A DNA stretch of 7,060 nt from Methanocorpusculum sp. (GTDB lineage Archaea > Halobacteriota > Methanomicrobia > Methanomicrobiales > Methanocorpusculaceae). The notes beneath the pieces were generated by a model. That model ran no database searches and was not told the origin of the DNA. It saw only the letters and a list, made by a program, of their open reading frames with translations. The position numbers and the translations under genes were made by a program. The stretch is from positions 1 to 7,060 of the forward strand of contig DALTWR010000049.1 of NCBI GenBank assembly GCA_029986975.1. Direction: 5' to 3'. Positions 1-5,597 of this stretch are shown here, in pieces. Every line of letters starts with the position of its first letter. The stretch's first letter is position 1.

Positions 1-772
1 CCCGTTCACCGCCGCGAATAACTCCCGGGTTGTAAGAGATGTGTCTGAATATCGGGCTGTAGTCTTTTCCATACTCTGCTTTAATGATTTCTGCAGAGTG
101 AGCAAGGATTTCATCCATCTGAGAGGATACTTCCCATGATTTTTCATAGAGGGATTTGAGGCTTAGCAGAAACTCTGCGGACTGCATAACAGCACTTTTT
201 CCGTTTAATGGATAGAGGGATGAGTGCGCCGGCTCTCCGTTGAAGCAGATTTTTGCACGGAAAAGTCCTTTTTGTCCGATGCAGGGAGCAGATGCGGGTG
301 TTGGTTCTGCTAAGAGGCAGTCGCAGGGATGAACTATTTTTTCTCGTATAAGGCGGCGGATTCCATTCGGACCTCCGCCTTCTTCATCACAGACGAATGC
401 GAAGGATACGTTGGGTGTTTCATCTCTGTCGGCGAACTGTTTTGCTGCGGAAAGAACTGCGGCACATCCTCCTTTCATATCGGATGCTCCTCGTCCGTGG
501 ACGAATGTTTCATCAATTATGCCTGAGTACGGCGGTTTATCCCAGCCGTCATCTATAGCAGGGACTACGTCAATATGTCCGCATAAGAGCAGTTCATTCG
601 ACTGATTTTTGGAATAGACGTTTGTCTCGTTCTGTGGACCCGTGGTATAATCAACCGGAATGCCGATGCTTTCAAGAAATGAGCCGATGTACTCGGCACA
701 CTCTTTTGTGTCTCCCGGCGGATTTTCGGATTTGATTTTAACAAGGTCGGAACAAAGAGACGCTGCATCCAT
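1..772 (-). CDS. M20 family metallopeptidase/deacylase (ArgE/DapE-like), 3' end cut by window edge
   Basis: The first 257 codons are visible; the C-terminus lies beyond position 1. The family hydrolyses N-acyl or peptide bonds with a two-metal centre; members include acetylornithine deacetylase and succinyl-diaminopimelate desuccinylase. Directly visible are GHIDVVP (metal ligand His66, with Asp68), GRGASDMKGG (bridging Asp98), CDEEGG (general base Glu130, metal Glu131) and LAEPT (Glu156). The small dimerisation domain follows from about residue 165, with NGEPAHSS (His183). The visible end, near YNPGVIRGGE, sits where family members return to the catalytic domain. The start at 772 (MDAASLCSDLVKIKS) puts the first helix at its usual place; an ATG at 768 is out of frame. 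Only four bases separate this start from the stop of the upstream minus-strand gene, so co-transcription is likely. An AAGGAAAG (783-790) is a possible but somewhat distant ribosome site. The substrate cannot be decided from this part; arginine or lysine biosynthesis or a general peptidase are all possible. Confidence 0.92.
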   Translation of the reverse strand, partial: MDAASLCSDLVKIKSENPPGDTKECAEYIGSFLESIGIPVDYTTGPQNETNVYSKNQSNELLLCGHIDVVPAIDDGWDKPPYSGIIDETFVHGRGASDMKGGCAAVLSAAKQFADRDETPNVSFAFVCDEEGGGPNGIRRLIREKIVHPCDCLLAEPTPASAPCIGQKGLFRAKICFNGEPAHSSLYPLNGKSAVMQSAEFLLSLKSLYEKSWEVSSQMDEILAHSAEIIKAEYGKDYSPIFRHISYNPGVIRGGER

Positions 773-776
773 GTTT

Positions 777-1283
777 TTACTTCTTTCCTTCTTTGAACTC
801 GGCGAAACGCTTTGCAATGAATCCGTTTGGATACATGCCGGCGATGATATTTTTGCTGAATAAGTCATCGGTCATGTCGTGGAAGAACTGCGGGGTAAGC
901 GGGCGTTTGTCGTCTTTGTCGAGCACAATTCTGAATCCGATGTATCCGCCGTTTTCGTCCGGGTCGTACTCAAGCTGCCAGATAATCGGGGTGTTTTCAA
1001 ATTCATCGCGGTGATTGTCGCGCAGCCATACCATAAACTCAGGGAATAGTGCGTAGTCTCCCTGTTTTTTTACATCAACGCGGTATCTGAGGTATTCGCC
1101 GGTCATGGTACATTTGATTGAGTCGACGTTATCCACAAGAGCCGATAAGGTGTAGTCAAGATGGGCGATTGCGTCTATCCAGTAGAAGTAGAGGACTTTG
1201 TCCATGTCAGAGGGGCTTTCGAGAATCAGTGACTGATGGTAAAGGTATCCCATCTCCGGTGTGTACGGGTTTTTCTGCAACAT
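777..1283 (-). CDS. Conserved-looking hypothetical protein, soluble, 168 aa
   Basis: I do not recognise this family. The product is a soluble, acidic protein without signal peptide, membrane helix or cysteine cluster. It is rich in aromatic residues (for example YLYHQSL near residue 13, YFYWIDAIAHLDY near 32, FPEFMVWLRD near 80, FFHDMTDDLF near 133). The C-terminus is basic and ends in KEGKK. The composition and even codon use look like a real folded protein, and the frame fills the space exactly up to four bases before the M20 gene. The two probably form one transcript, but a functional tie is only inferred from position. No Shine-Dalgarno sequence precedes the ATG at 1283, which suggests a leaderless or short-leader mRNA. 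Another possible start at Met11 lies inside the same frame. No catalytic signature is visible, so no function is proposed. Confidence 0.8.
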   Translation of the reverse strand: MLQKNPYTPEMGYLYHQSLILESPSDMDKVLYFYWIDAIAHLDYTLSALVDNVDSIKCTMTGEYLRYRVDVKKQGDYALFPEFMVWLRDNHRDEFENTPIIWQLEYDPDENGGYIGFRIVLDKDDKRPLTPQFFHDMTDDLFSKNIIAGMYPNGFIAKRFAEFKEGKK

Positions 1284-1359
1284 TACTTATAGATTGGTTG
1301 TGTAAGAAAAAAAGAGTTGGGATGGGAGAGGGTTGTGAGTTTCGTTTTTTGTCGTTGCT

Positions 1360-1373
1360 GTTTGCTTGCAAAC
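1360..1373. repeat. 14-bp perfect inverted repeat, candidate operator
   Basis: GTTTGC-TT-GCAAAC is a perfect palindrome with a 2-base centre. It lies between the divergent genes, about 100 bases ahead of the probable promoter of the regulator operon. Its size and symmetry suit a dimeric HTH protein such as the one encoded next door. It is a single copy in this region, it is upstream of rather than overlapping the TATA-like box, and a 14-bp palindrome can arise by chance, so binding is only a hypothesis. Confidence 0.3.
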
Positions 1374-1470
1374 TCCGGGCTAAAGCATGACCTTATGGTA
1401 TGCGAGCTGTGTTTCTGCTCTGCGTGATTATGTCTCCGCCGACCATTTTTTCGTGAATCGACGAACAGGC

Positions 1471-1478
1471 TTTTATCT
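1471..1478 (+). promoter_or_regulatory. TATA-like box for the mevalonate-entry operon
   Basis: TTTTATCT resembles the archaeal box A. Its centre is about 26 bases ahead of the ATG at 1501 and about 20 ahead of the ATG at 1495, the spacing expected for a leaderless transcript starting at one of those codons. It lies immediately before the ATG at 1480, which would then fall upstream of the transcript start. A second A/T-rich box (AAAATATATATG, from 1486) is an alternative promoter element. Confidence 0.4.
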
Positions 1479-1479
1479 T

Positions 1480-2211
1480 ATGAACAAAATATATATGAGT
1501 ATGAAACCAGGACTGCGTCAGCAGCTTGCCGAAAAGATGGCAGGCGAGATTACTCTATCCGATGCTCCGGGTAAAGCCCTGAAAAAATGGAGGGAAAGCT
1601 TCCAGATTCCGCCGGGTATTTTAGCAGAGCAGCTTGAGGTATCTCCTTCTGTTGTCAGCGACTACGAAAGCGGACGAAGAAAAAGTCCGGGGACGGCTGT
1701 TGTCGGAAAAATTGTTGATTCCATTCTCGAAATCGATGAGAAAAACGGAGGGGTAAACATCCAGAAATTTGGAAAGCTTCTCTTCTCGGACTACGACGAC
1801 GACACAATCCTGGATATTCACGACTTCCCTGAAGCGATTCCAATTGATACTCTTGCAGACATTCTGGAATGCAGACACATCTGCGGAACGATGGAGGCGC
1901 AGATCTTCGGATACACTGTGGTAAACAGTAAAAACGCTATTCTGAATCTCTCGCCGAGTGAGTTCAACCGCATTTACGGCTGGAGTACGGAACGTGCGCT
2001 TATTTTTACGGATGTATCAACCGGGAAATCACCGATGATAGCAATCCGTGTTACCCCGTTTAAACCGCGGTACGTCATTTTTCAGGGAATCGACCGGGAA
2101 AAAATAAATCCGCTTGTAAAACTCCTTGCAGAAAAGGACAGGATTACCGCACTTTGTACAAAACTTAGTGTAGAAGAAATTATTGTGAGACTGAGGAAAG
2201 CAAAATGGTAG
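1480..2211 (+). CDS. XRE-type HTH transcriptional regulator (MJ1545-like, COG1709)
   Basis: Predicted DNA-binding regulator of 243 residues from the ATG at 1480. Residues 31-90 form an XRE/Cro helix-turn-helix: [20 protein letters not shown] (first helices), then [18 protein letters not shown] (recognition helix and following turn, residues 54-71). The remaining ~150 residues are a soluble C-terminal domain of alternating strands and helices with no motif I can assign; it may sense a ligand or dimerise. Homologues such as MJ1545 of Methanocaldococcus lie next to HMG-CoA synthase, as here. The last 7 bases overlap the HMG-CoA synthase start, so the two are translationally coupled. The start is uncertain: in-frame ATGs at 1480, 1495, 1501 and 1537 are possible. 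The TATA-like box at 1471-1478 favours 1501, or 1495, on a leaderless mRNA. The frame stays open upstream to 1387, but that part is unlike the family. Its targets are unknown; control of its own operon is inferred from position only. Confidence 0.88.
   Translation: MNKIYMSMKPGLRQQLAEKMAGEITLSDAPGKALKKWRESFQIPPGILAEQLEVSPSVVSDYESGRRKSPGTAVVGKIVDSILEIDEKNGGVNIQKFGKLLFSDYDDDTILDIHDFPEAIPIDTLADILECRHICGTMEAQIFGYTVVNSKNAILNLSPSEFNRIYGWSTERALIFTDVSTGKSPMIAIRVTPFKPRYVIFQGIDREKINPLVKLLAEKDRITALCTKLSVEEIIVRLRKAKW
2193..2197 (+). promoter_or_regulatory. Ribosome binding site for HMG-CoA synthase
   Basis: GAGGA lies inside the 3' end of the regulator gene, 7 bases ahead of the ATG at 2205. It fixes this start even though the start overlaps the regulator stop (TGGTAG). 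Confidence 0.65.
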
Positions 2212-3248
2212 GAATAATTACCTATGGTGCATACATACCGCGTTACCGCATAACCGTAGAAGAAATTGCGCGTGTATGGGGTGCGAATGCGAAAGAAATA
2301 TCCGGAGGGCTTGGTGTTTTTGAAAAAGCCGTTCCGGATTATGATGAAAACACGGCAACATTTGCCGTTGAAGCAGCACGTGCTGCCTTACGGAGACGCT
2401 TTGTAAATCCCGATGAAATAAAAGCAGTATATGTGGGTTCAGAGTCTCATCCGTATGCGGTAAAACCGACAGCGGTAACTGTCGGGGAAGCGATTGGTGC
2501 AACGCCTGTTATGACTGCAGCAGATTATGAGTTTGCCTGCAAAGCAGGAACGGCAGGGATTCAGACATCGATGGGTCTTGTTGCATCGGGTATGATGAAG
2601 TATGCAGTAGCGATAGGAGCAGATACTGCACAAGGAGCGCCCGGCGATGCTCTCGAGTACACAGCAGCAGCGGGCGGGGCGGCATATGTTATCGGAAATG
2701 ATGACCCGATTGCCGAAATCAATGACACCTGTTCGTTTACGACCGACACTCCTGACTTCTGGCGGCGCGAAGGGCAGGATTATCCCCGTCACGGCGGCAG
2801 ATTCTCAGGAGAGCCCGGCTACTTTAAGCATGTTGAATCGGCAGCACGTATGATGCTGGAACGCCGCGGTACACGGCCGTCTGATTACACCTATGCAGTC
2901 TTTCATCAGCCGAATGCAAAGTTCCCGCAGAAATCCGCCAAAGCATTAGGATTTACGTTAGAACAGATTAAACCCGGACTGCTTGTTCCGCGGCTTGGAA
3001 ATACGTACAGCGGTGCAGTCCCGCTTGGACTTGCTGCAGTTCTTGATATTGCAAAGCCGGGAGATAGAATCTTTGTTACCAGTTACGGAAGCGGTGCAGG
3101 CTCAGATGCGTTTGATATTACGGTAACCGATGCGATTCTTGATAAGATTGACCGGAGCAAAGCACCCTCTGTAGAAGAGATGCTTGCAAAGAAAAAATAC
3201 CTTGACTATGCAGTGTATGCAAGACACAAAGGAAAGATACGGATGTGA
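2205..3248 (+). CDS. Hydroxymethylglutaryl-CoA synthase, archaeal type
   Basis: Condenses acetyl-CoA with acetoacetyl-CoA to give HMG-CoA, the second step of the mevalonate pathway for archaeal isoprenoid lipids; cytosolic. The 347-residue length matches the compact archaeal form, much shorter than the eukaryotic enzyme. It has a thiolase-like double fold opening with [16 protein letters not shown]. Visible catalytic residues are Glu80 in [13 protein letters not shown], the nucleophile Cys112 in YEFACKAGT and His234 in FHQPNAKFP. The C-terminal half carries LGNTYSGA (265-271) and [12 protein letters not shown] (292-303), typical of the active site and CoA pocket. No key residue is missing. 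It overlaps the regulator by 7 bases. Its TGA (3246-3248) lies within a few bases of the thiolase start. In the structurally known archaeal complex, this enzyme, the thiolase and the DUF35 protein share a CoA-binding site and channel acetoacetyl-CoA; all three genes are here in that order. Confidence 0.97.
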   Translation: MVGIITYGAYIPRYRITVEEIARVWGANAKEISGGLGVFEKAVPDYDENTATFAVEAARAALRRRFVNPDEIKAVYVGSESHPYAVKPTAVTVGEAIGATPVMTAADYEFACKAGTAGIQTSMGLVASGMMKYAVAIGADTAQGAPGDALEYTAAAGGAAYVIGNDDPIAEINDTCSFTTDTPDFWRREGQDYPRHGGRFSGEPGYFKHVESAARMMLERRGTRPSDYTYAVFHQPNAKFPQKSAKALGFTLEQIKPGLLVPRLGNTYSGAVPLGLAAVLDIAKPGDRIFVTSYGSGAGSDAFDITVTDAILDKIDRSKAPSVEEMLAKKKYLDYAVYARHKGKIRM

Positions 3249-3253
3249 TACGA

Positions 3254-4417
3254 ATGAAAGAAGTAGCAGTAATTGGGGCTGGAATGACCAGATTCGGCGA
3301 ACGCTGGCATTCCTCTCTTCGTGAGCTTAGTACCGAAGCGGGCGCTGCAGCGCTTGATGATGCAAATGTATCAGGCAGTGAAATCGATGCACTCTTTGTC
3401 GGCTCAATGTCTGCAGGGCGGTTTATCGGTCAGGAACATGTCGGAGCGTTAGTTGCCGATTCGGTAGGTCTCGGAGGCGATCTGCACATTCCGGCAACCC
3501 GTGTTGAAGCGGCGTGTGCATCCGGCGGTCTTGCATTCCGTCAGGCAGTAGCAGCAGTTGCGTCAGGTATGTCTGATGTGGTTATCGCTGCAGGTGTTGA
3601 AAAGATGACTGATGTAGGAGATGCTACTGATGTCTTGGCAGGGGCAGCTGATCGTGAGTGGGAAAGTTTTGCTGGGGCGACTTTTCCCGGACTTTACGCG
3701 ATGATTGCATGTGACTACATGCACAAGTATGGACTTACCCGAGAAGAGCTGGCACAGGTTGCGGTAAAGAACCATTATCACGGCGCACGAAATCCTTACG
3801 CACATTTCCAGAATGAAATTACGTTATCGACGGTTATGAACTCAACGATGGTTGCATCTCCTCTGCGGCTCTTTGACTGTTCTCCGGTTTCAGACGGTGC
3901 AGCAGCGGTTGTTGTCTGTTCGATGGAGAGAGCACGTGAGTTTACGGACACACCCATTAAGGTTTTAGCGTCAGCTCAGGCAGGAGATACCATTGCGTTA
4001 CACGACCGTCCTGACTTTTCCACGATGGGGGCTACGGTTGCGGCAGGAAACAAGGCGTTTGCGCAGGCAAAACTTGAACGCAAAGACATCGACTTTGTTG
4101 AGGTTCACGACTGTTTCACCATCGCAGAACTTTGTGCAATCGAGGACTTAGGTTTTGTGAAGAAAGGAACTGCCGGAAAGTTCACTGCCGAAGGCGAAAC
4201 ACAGTTAGGCGGAAAGCTTCCGGTCAACACTTCAGGCGGTCTGAAAGCCTGCGGTCATCCGGTTGGTGCTACCGGCATTAAGCAGATCTGGGAGGTTGTT
4301 CAGCAGCTGAGAGGAGAGGCAGGAAAACGTCAGGTTGACGGAGCTGAAATTGGTATGACGCAGAATGTGGGCGGCACCGGTGCTACGGTTGTAACTCATA
4401 TTTTCGGGAGGGTCTAA
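3254..4417 (+). CDS. Acetyl-CoA C-acetyltransferase (acetoacetyl-CoA thiolase, archaeal SCP2-type)
   Basis: Condenses two acetyl-CoA to acetoacetyl-CoA, the first and thermodynamically uphill step of the mevalonate route. From the ATG at 3254 it has 387 residues, normal for the family. Catalytic motifs are complete: nucleophile Cys88 in VEAACASGG, His285 in VHDCF, NTSGG at about 325-329 and His335 in CGHPVGATG; QNVGGTGAT closes the protein. The HDCF motif marks the SCP2-like thiolases used by archaea. Start choice: a GTG at 3245 overlaps the HMG-CoA synthase stop (GTGA) and has AAAGGAAAG at 3228-3236 in good position. The ATG at 3254 gives MKEVAVIGAGMTRFGE, which lines up with the usual family N-terminus, so I prefer it; the alternative adds three residues. 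The DUF35 gene follows after three bases. It is expected to act in a complex with the enzymes encoded on either side, coupling it to the favourable HMG-CoA synthase step. Confidence 0.96.
   Translation: MKEVAVIGAGMTRFGERWHSSLRELSTEAGAAALDDANVSGSEIDALFVGSMSAGRFIGQEHVGALVADSVGLGGDLHIPATRVEAACASGGLAFRQAVAAVASGMSDVVIAAGVEKMTDVGDATDVLAGAADREWESFAGATFPGLYAMIACDYMHKYGLTREELAQVAVKNHYHGARNPYAHFQNEITLSTVMNSTMVASPLRLFDCSPVSDGAAAVVVCSMERAREFTDTPIKVLASAQAGDTIALHDRPDFSTMGATVAAGNKAFAQAKLERKDIDFVEVHDCFTIAELCAIEDLGFVKKGTAGKFTAEGETQLGGKLPVNTSGGLKACGHPVGATGIKQIWEVVQQLRGEAGKRQVDGAEIGMTQNVGGTGATVVTHIFGRV
4407..4413 (+). promoter_or_regulatory. Ribosome binding site for the DUF35 gene
   Basis: GGAGGGT lies at the very end of the thiolase gene, 7 bases ahead of the ATG at 4421. 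It is the strongest Shine-Dalgarno-like site in the window. Confidence 0.65.
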
Positions 4418-4420
4418 AGA

Positions 4421-4813
4421 ATGACTGTTGCACGATTCTGGAGAAAGATTCCGCAGAGATATAATCTGATTGGAACAAAATGCGAGACCTGCGGACACAC
4501 CTTCTTCCCGGGAAGAGCAATCTGCCCTCACTGCCGCCGCAGCGGTAAGATGACGGAGATTCAGTTCTCCGGAAAAGGGAAGGTGCTGACCTACTCGGTG
4601 ATTTACTCATCGGCAGACCAGTATGCTGAGATGAAGCCGTATGTTTTAGCGATTGTAGAGCTTGAAGAAGGCGCACGTCTTACCACGCACGTTGTCTGTG
4701 AGCCGGATGAGGTTTATATCGGTATGCCGGTGAAGTCGGTCTTCCGTATTTTGGATGAGGAAGGAGACGACGGCGTTATCCATTATGGTACAAAGTTTGT
4801 GCCGGATGAGTAA
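4421..4813 (+). CDS. DUF35 zinc-ribbon/OB-fold protein, scaffold of the thiolase/HMG-CoA synthase complex
   Basis: A 130-residue protein with the two parts of the family. The rubredoxin-like zinc ribbon has Cys21-x2-Cys24 (KCETCGHTFFPGR) and Cys35-x2-Cys38 (ICPHCRR). An OB-fold follows from about residue 45 to 125, with KGKVLTYSVIYSS, PYVLAIVELEEGARLTTHVV and IGMPVKSVFRI. All four zinc ligands are present. In the structurally described archaeal complex the DUF35 protein binds thiolase and HMG-CoA synthase and helps form the shared CoA site, so it is a structural partner rather than an enzyme by itself. Gene order supports that role: it starts three bases after the thiolase stop and ends the operon. 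A short N-terminal helix (ARFWRKIPQRYNL) precedes the ribbon, as usual in the family. A wider role in CoA-ester binding is possible, because DUF35 proteins accompany many thiolases. Confidence 0.93.
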   Translation: MTVARFWRKIPQRYNLIGTKCETCGHTFFPGRAICPHCRRSGKMTEIQFSGKGKVLTYSVIYSSADQYAEMKPYVLAIVELEEGARLTTHVVCEPDEVYIGMPVKSVFRILDEEGDDGVIHYGTKFVPDE

Positions 4814-4823
4814 GGGTACTTAT

Positions 4824-4992
4824 TCATCCTCTATTTTTAACATCAGTCCAAGGCATCTTCTTAAGCTCAACATCACGAACCAAATCAAAAGTAAATGGAT
4901 GCTCAACCGCCTTAAAACACGTCTCAAGAAGTCCCGGCTCAAAGATACGTAAGCACATTCGCATCAAAAATAAGATTACAGAAAATACTCAT
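4824..4992 (-). pseudogene. Frameshifted small frame downstream of the ImmA-like remnant (possible PIN-type start)
   Basis: The ATG at 4992 overlaps the stop of the ImmA-like remnant in an ATGA junction. The first frame reads MSIFCNLIFDANVLTYL and hits TGA after 17 codons. Shifting by one base at that stop (CTTTGAGCC read as CTT-T-GAG-CC) opens about 38 further codons, ending in VELKKMPWTDVKNRG and a TGA at 4826-4824. The short LIFDANVLTYL resembles the first strand and acidic residue of PIN-domain nucleases, but it is too short to prove this. A whole PIN protein would be about three times longer, so an internal deletion would also be needed. Neighbourhood with an ImmA-like peptidase fits a toxin-antitoxin or mobile cassette. 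Alternatively it is non-coding and the openness is chance. Confidence 0.35.
4832..4838 (+). terminator. Possible oligo-T terminator of the mevalonate-entry operon
   Basis: A run of five T (4834-4838) in an A/T-rich stretch lies about 20 bases after the DUF35 stop. Archaeal RNA polymerase can stop at oligo-T tracts without a hairpin, and no stable hairpin is visible here. The tract overlaps the end of the decayed minus-strand frame, so the signal may be incidental. Confidence 0.35.
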
Positions 4993-5162
4993 GCATCAGC
5001 CCCCGGCAAAGAAGAACCAACGAACCCGTACTTTTCATGAAGCATACACAGCTTATCAGCACTAAGAACCGCTCTTTTATTCCCCACATCATTCAGCAAA
5101 ACATCCTGCGGGACAAGAAGCGCTGCTGCAAACCGGTTTGCTCTCGTCTCCGGGGTGAATAA
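4989..5162 (-). pseudogene. C-terminal remnant of an ImmA/IrrE-type (COG2856) metallopeptidase
   Basis: The reverse strand is open for 57 codons from 5162 to a TGA at 4991-4989, with a TAA immediately before it (5165-5163). The sequence TPETRANRFAAALLVPQD is the hallmark segment that follows the HExxH helix in ImmA/IrrE peptidases, where members read roughly E-x-x-A-N-x-F-A-A-x-L-L-M-P. The tail ADKLCMLHEKYGFVGSSL matches the usual last helices (L-x-x-L-x-x-x-Y-G-V-S). The zinc-binding HExxH and any N-terminal HTH are absent. The space upstream is taken by the terminator and the DUF4190 gene, so this is a broken gene, not a short functional one. There is no in-frame start ahead of the conserved segment. 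The intact protein would have cleaved a repressor or antitoxin, as the family does in mobile elements and toxin-antitoxin loci. Confidence 0.65.
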
Positions 5163-5171
5163 TTACGACTC

Positions 5172-5193
5172 AAAAAAATGGTGAATACTCACC
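5172..5193 (-). terminator. Hairpin plus T7 terminator of the DUF4190 gene
   Basis: Read on the minus strand, GGTGA-GTAT-TCACC forms a perfect 5-bp stem with a 4-base loop, followed after one A by seven T. It begins 10 bases after the DUF4190 stop. Both the T tract and the hairpin would stop transcription; archaeal polymerase needs mainly the T tract. Confidence 0.6.
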
Positions 5194-5203
5194 TTCGTTC
5201 AGT

Positions 5204-5485
5204 TCAGTAAACAGGCATGCTAAGATACGGAACCAGTGCAACCGTAAATGCCAGAATAAAGACAATCAGCGCAACCGCAAGAACAAGGGACACAATACCA
5301 AGCACAATACCCGCAACGGAAAATCCTTTCACGCCCTGCTTCTTATTCATGGCAATAGCGCCGAAGACAATAGCTAAGATACTTGGAATAATCGAAAACG
5401 TGCAGATGCCGACAACACCTAACACAAGTGATGCAACAGAAAATGCACACTTCGTTTCATCATAAACTGCTGTCTCATCAGTCAT
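5204..5485 (-). CDS. Small DUF4190-type membrane protein, 93 aa
   Basis: A short cytoplasmic N-terminus (MTDETAVYDETK) is followed by two hydrophobic stretches, about residues 14-46 and 55-87. The first may hold two short helices split by IIPS. Between them lies the basic, polar turn MNKKQGVKGFSV. The pattern SLVLGVVGI...IPSILAIVFGAIAMNKKQ..KGFSVAGIVLGIVSL is that of DUF4190 domains, found in small bacterial and archaeal membrane proteins of unknown function. No enzymatic residues are visible. It may organise or stabilise membranes or partner a transporter, but nothing here shows that. It is divergent from the MFS gene across 112 bases. No Shine-Dalgarno precedes the ATG at 5485, and a TATA-like box lies about 27 bases upstream, so the mRNA is probably leaderless. 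A terminator follows the stop. The gene stands alone. Confidence 0.85.
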   Translation of the reverse strand: MTDETAVYDETKCAFSVASLVLGVVGICTFSIIPSILAIVFGAIAMNKKQGVKGFSVAGIVLGIVSLVLAVALIVFILAFTVALVPYLSMPVY

Positions 5486-5506
5486 GATAATAGATACGTG
5501 GTAAGA

Positions 5507-5516
5507 GATATTAAAA
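5507..5516 (-). promoter_or_regulatory. TATA-like box for the DUF4190 gene
   Basis: Minus-strand TTTTAATATC centres about 27 bases ahead of the ATG at 5485, the spacing expected when transcription starts at or next to the start codon. No purine-rich BRE is evident upstream. Confidence 0.4.
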
Positions 5517-5561
5517 TGTCTGTGAAAAAATCACCCCTATTCAAAGACCGTCTAACCACCC

Positions 5562-5569
5562 TTTATAAT
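5562..5569 (+). promoter_or_regulatory. TATA box for the MFS transporter gene
   Basis: TTTATAAT is a good archaeal box A match. Its centre lies about 32 bases ahead of the ATG at 5598, which predicts a leader of only about 5-8 bases. This agrees with the lack of a Shine-Dalgarno sequence before the gene. Confidence 0.5.
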
Positions 5570-5597
5570 CTATCACCCACAAACCAATTAAGACACA

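Larger units (their letters stand above)
1284..1479. other. Divergent intergenic region
   Basis: About 196 bases separate the minus-strand hypothetical gene from the plus-strand regulator. It must carry promoters for both directions. I see one perfect 6-bp inverted repeat (1360-1373) and a TATA-like box at 1471-1478 for the plus-strand operon. The minus-strand promoter is not clear: a T-rich stretch lies opposite 1306-1313, but it is a poor TATA match. An open frame crosses 1387-1479 ahead of the regulator, but its translation does not resemble the N-terminus of this regulator family, so I treat it as non-coding. Confidence 0.6.

Noticed and set aside
565..768. Minus-strand 67-codon frame starting four bases inside the M20 gene
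   Set aside because: It is in another frame than the one giving GHIDVVP and the other metal-site motifs.
1118..1390. Plus-strand open frame of 90 codons antisense to the hypothetical gene and reaching into the intergenic region
   Set aside because: It runs opposite the better-supported minus-strand gene, is arginine- and serine-rich with low-complexity composition, and has no recognisable domain.
1387..1479. N-terminal extension of the regulator (MTLWYASCVSALRD...)
   Set aside because: It is unlike the family N-terminus, overlaps the likely promoter, and has no ribosome site.
4755..4952. Plus-strand frame of 65 codons crossing the DUF35 stop
   Set aside because: Lysine- and serine-rich shadow of the DUF35 gene and of the minus-strand remnants; no domain and no ribosome site.
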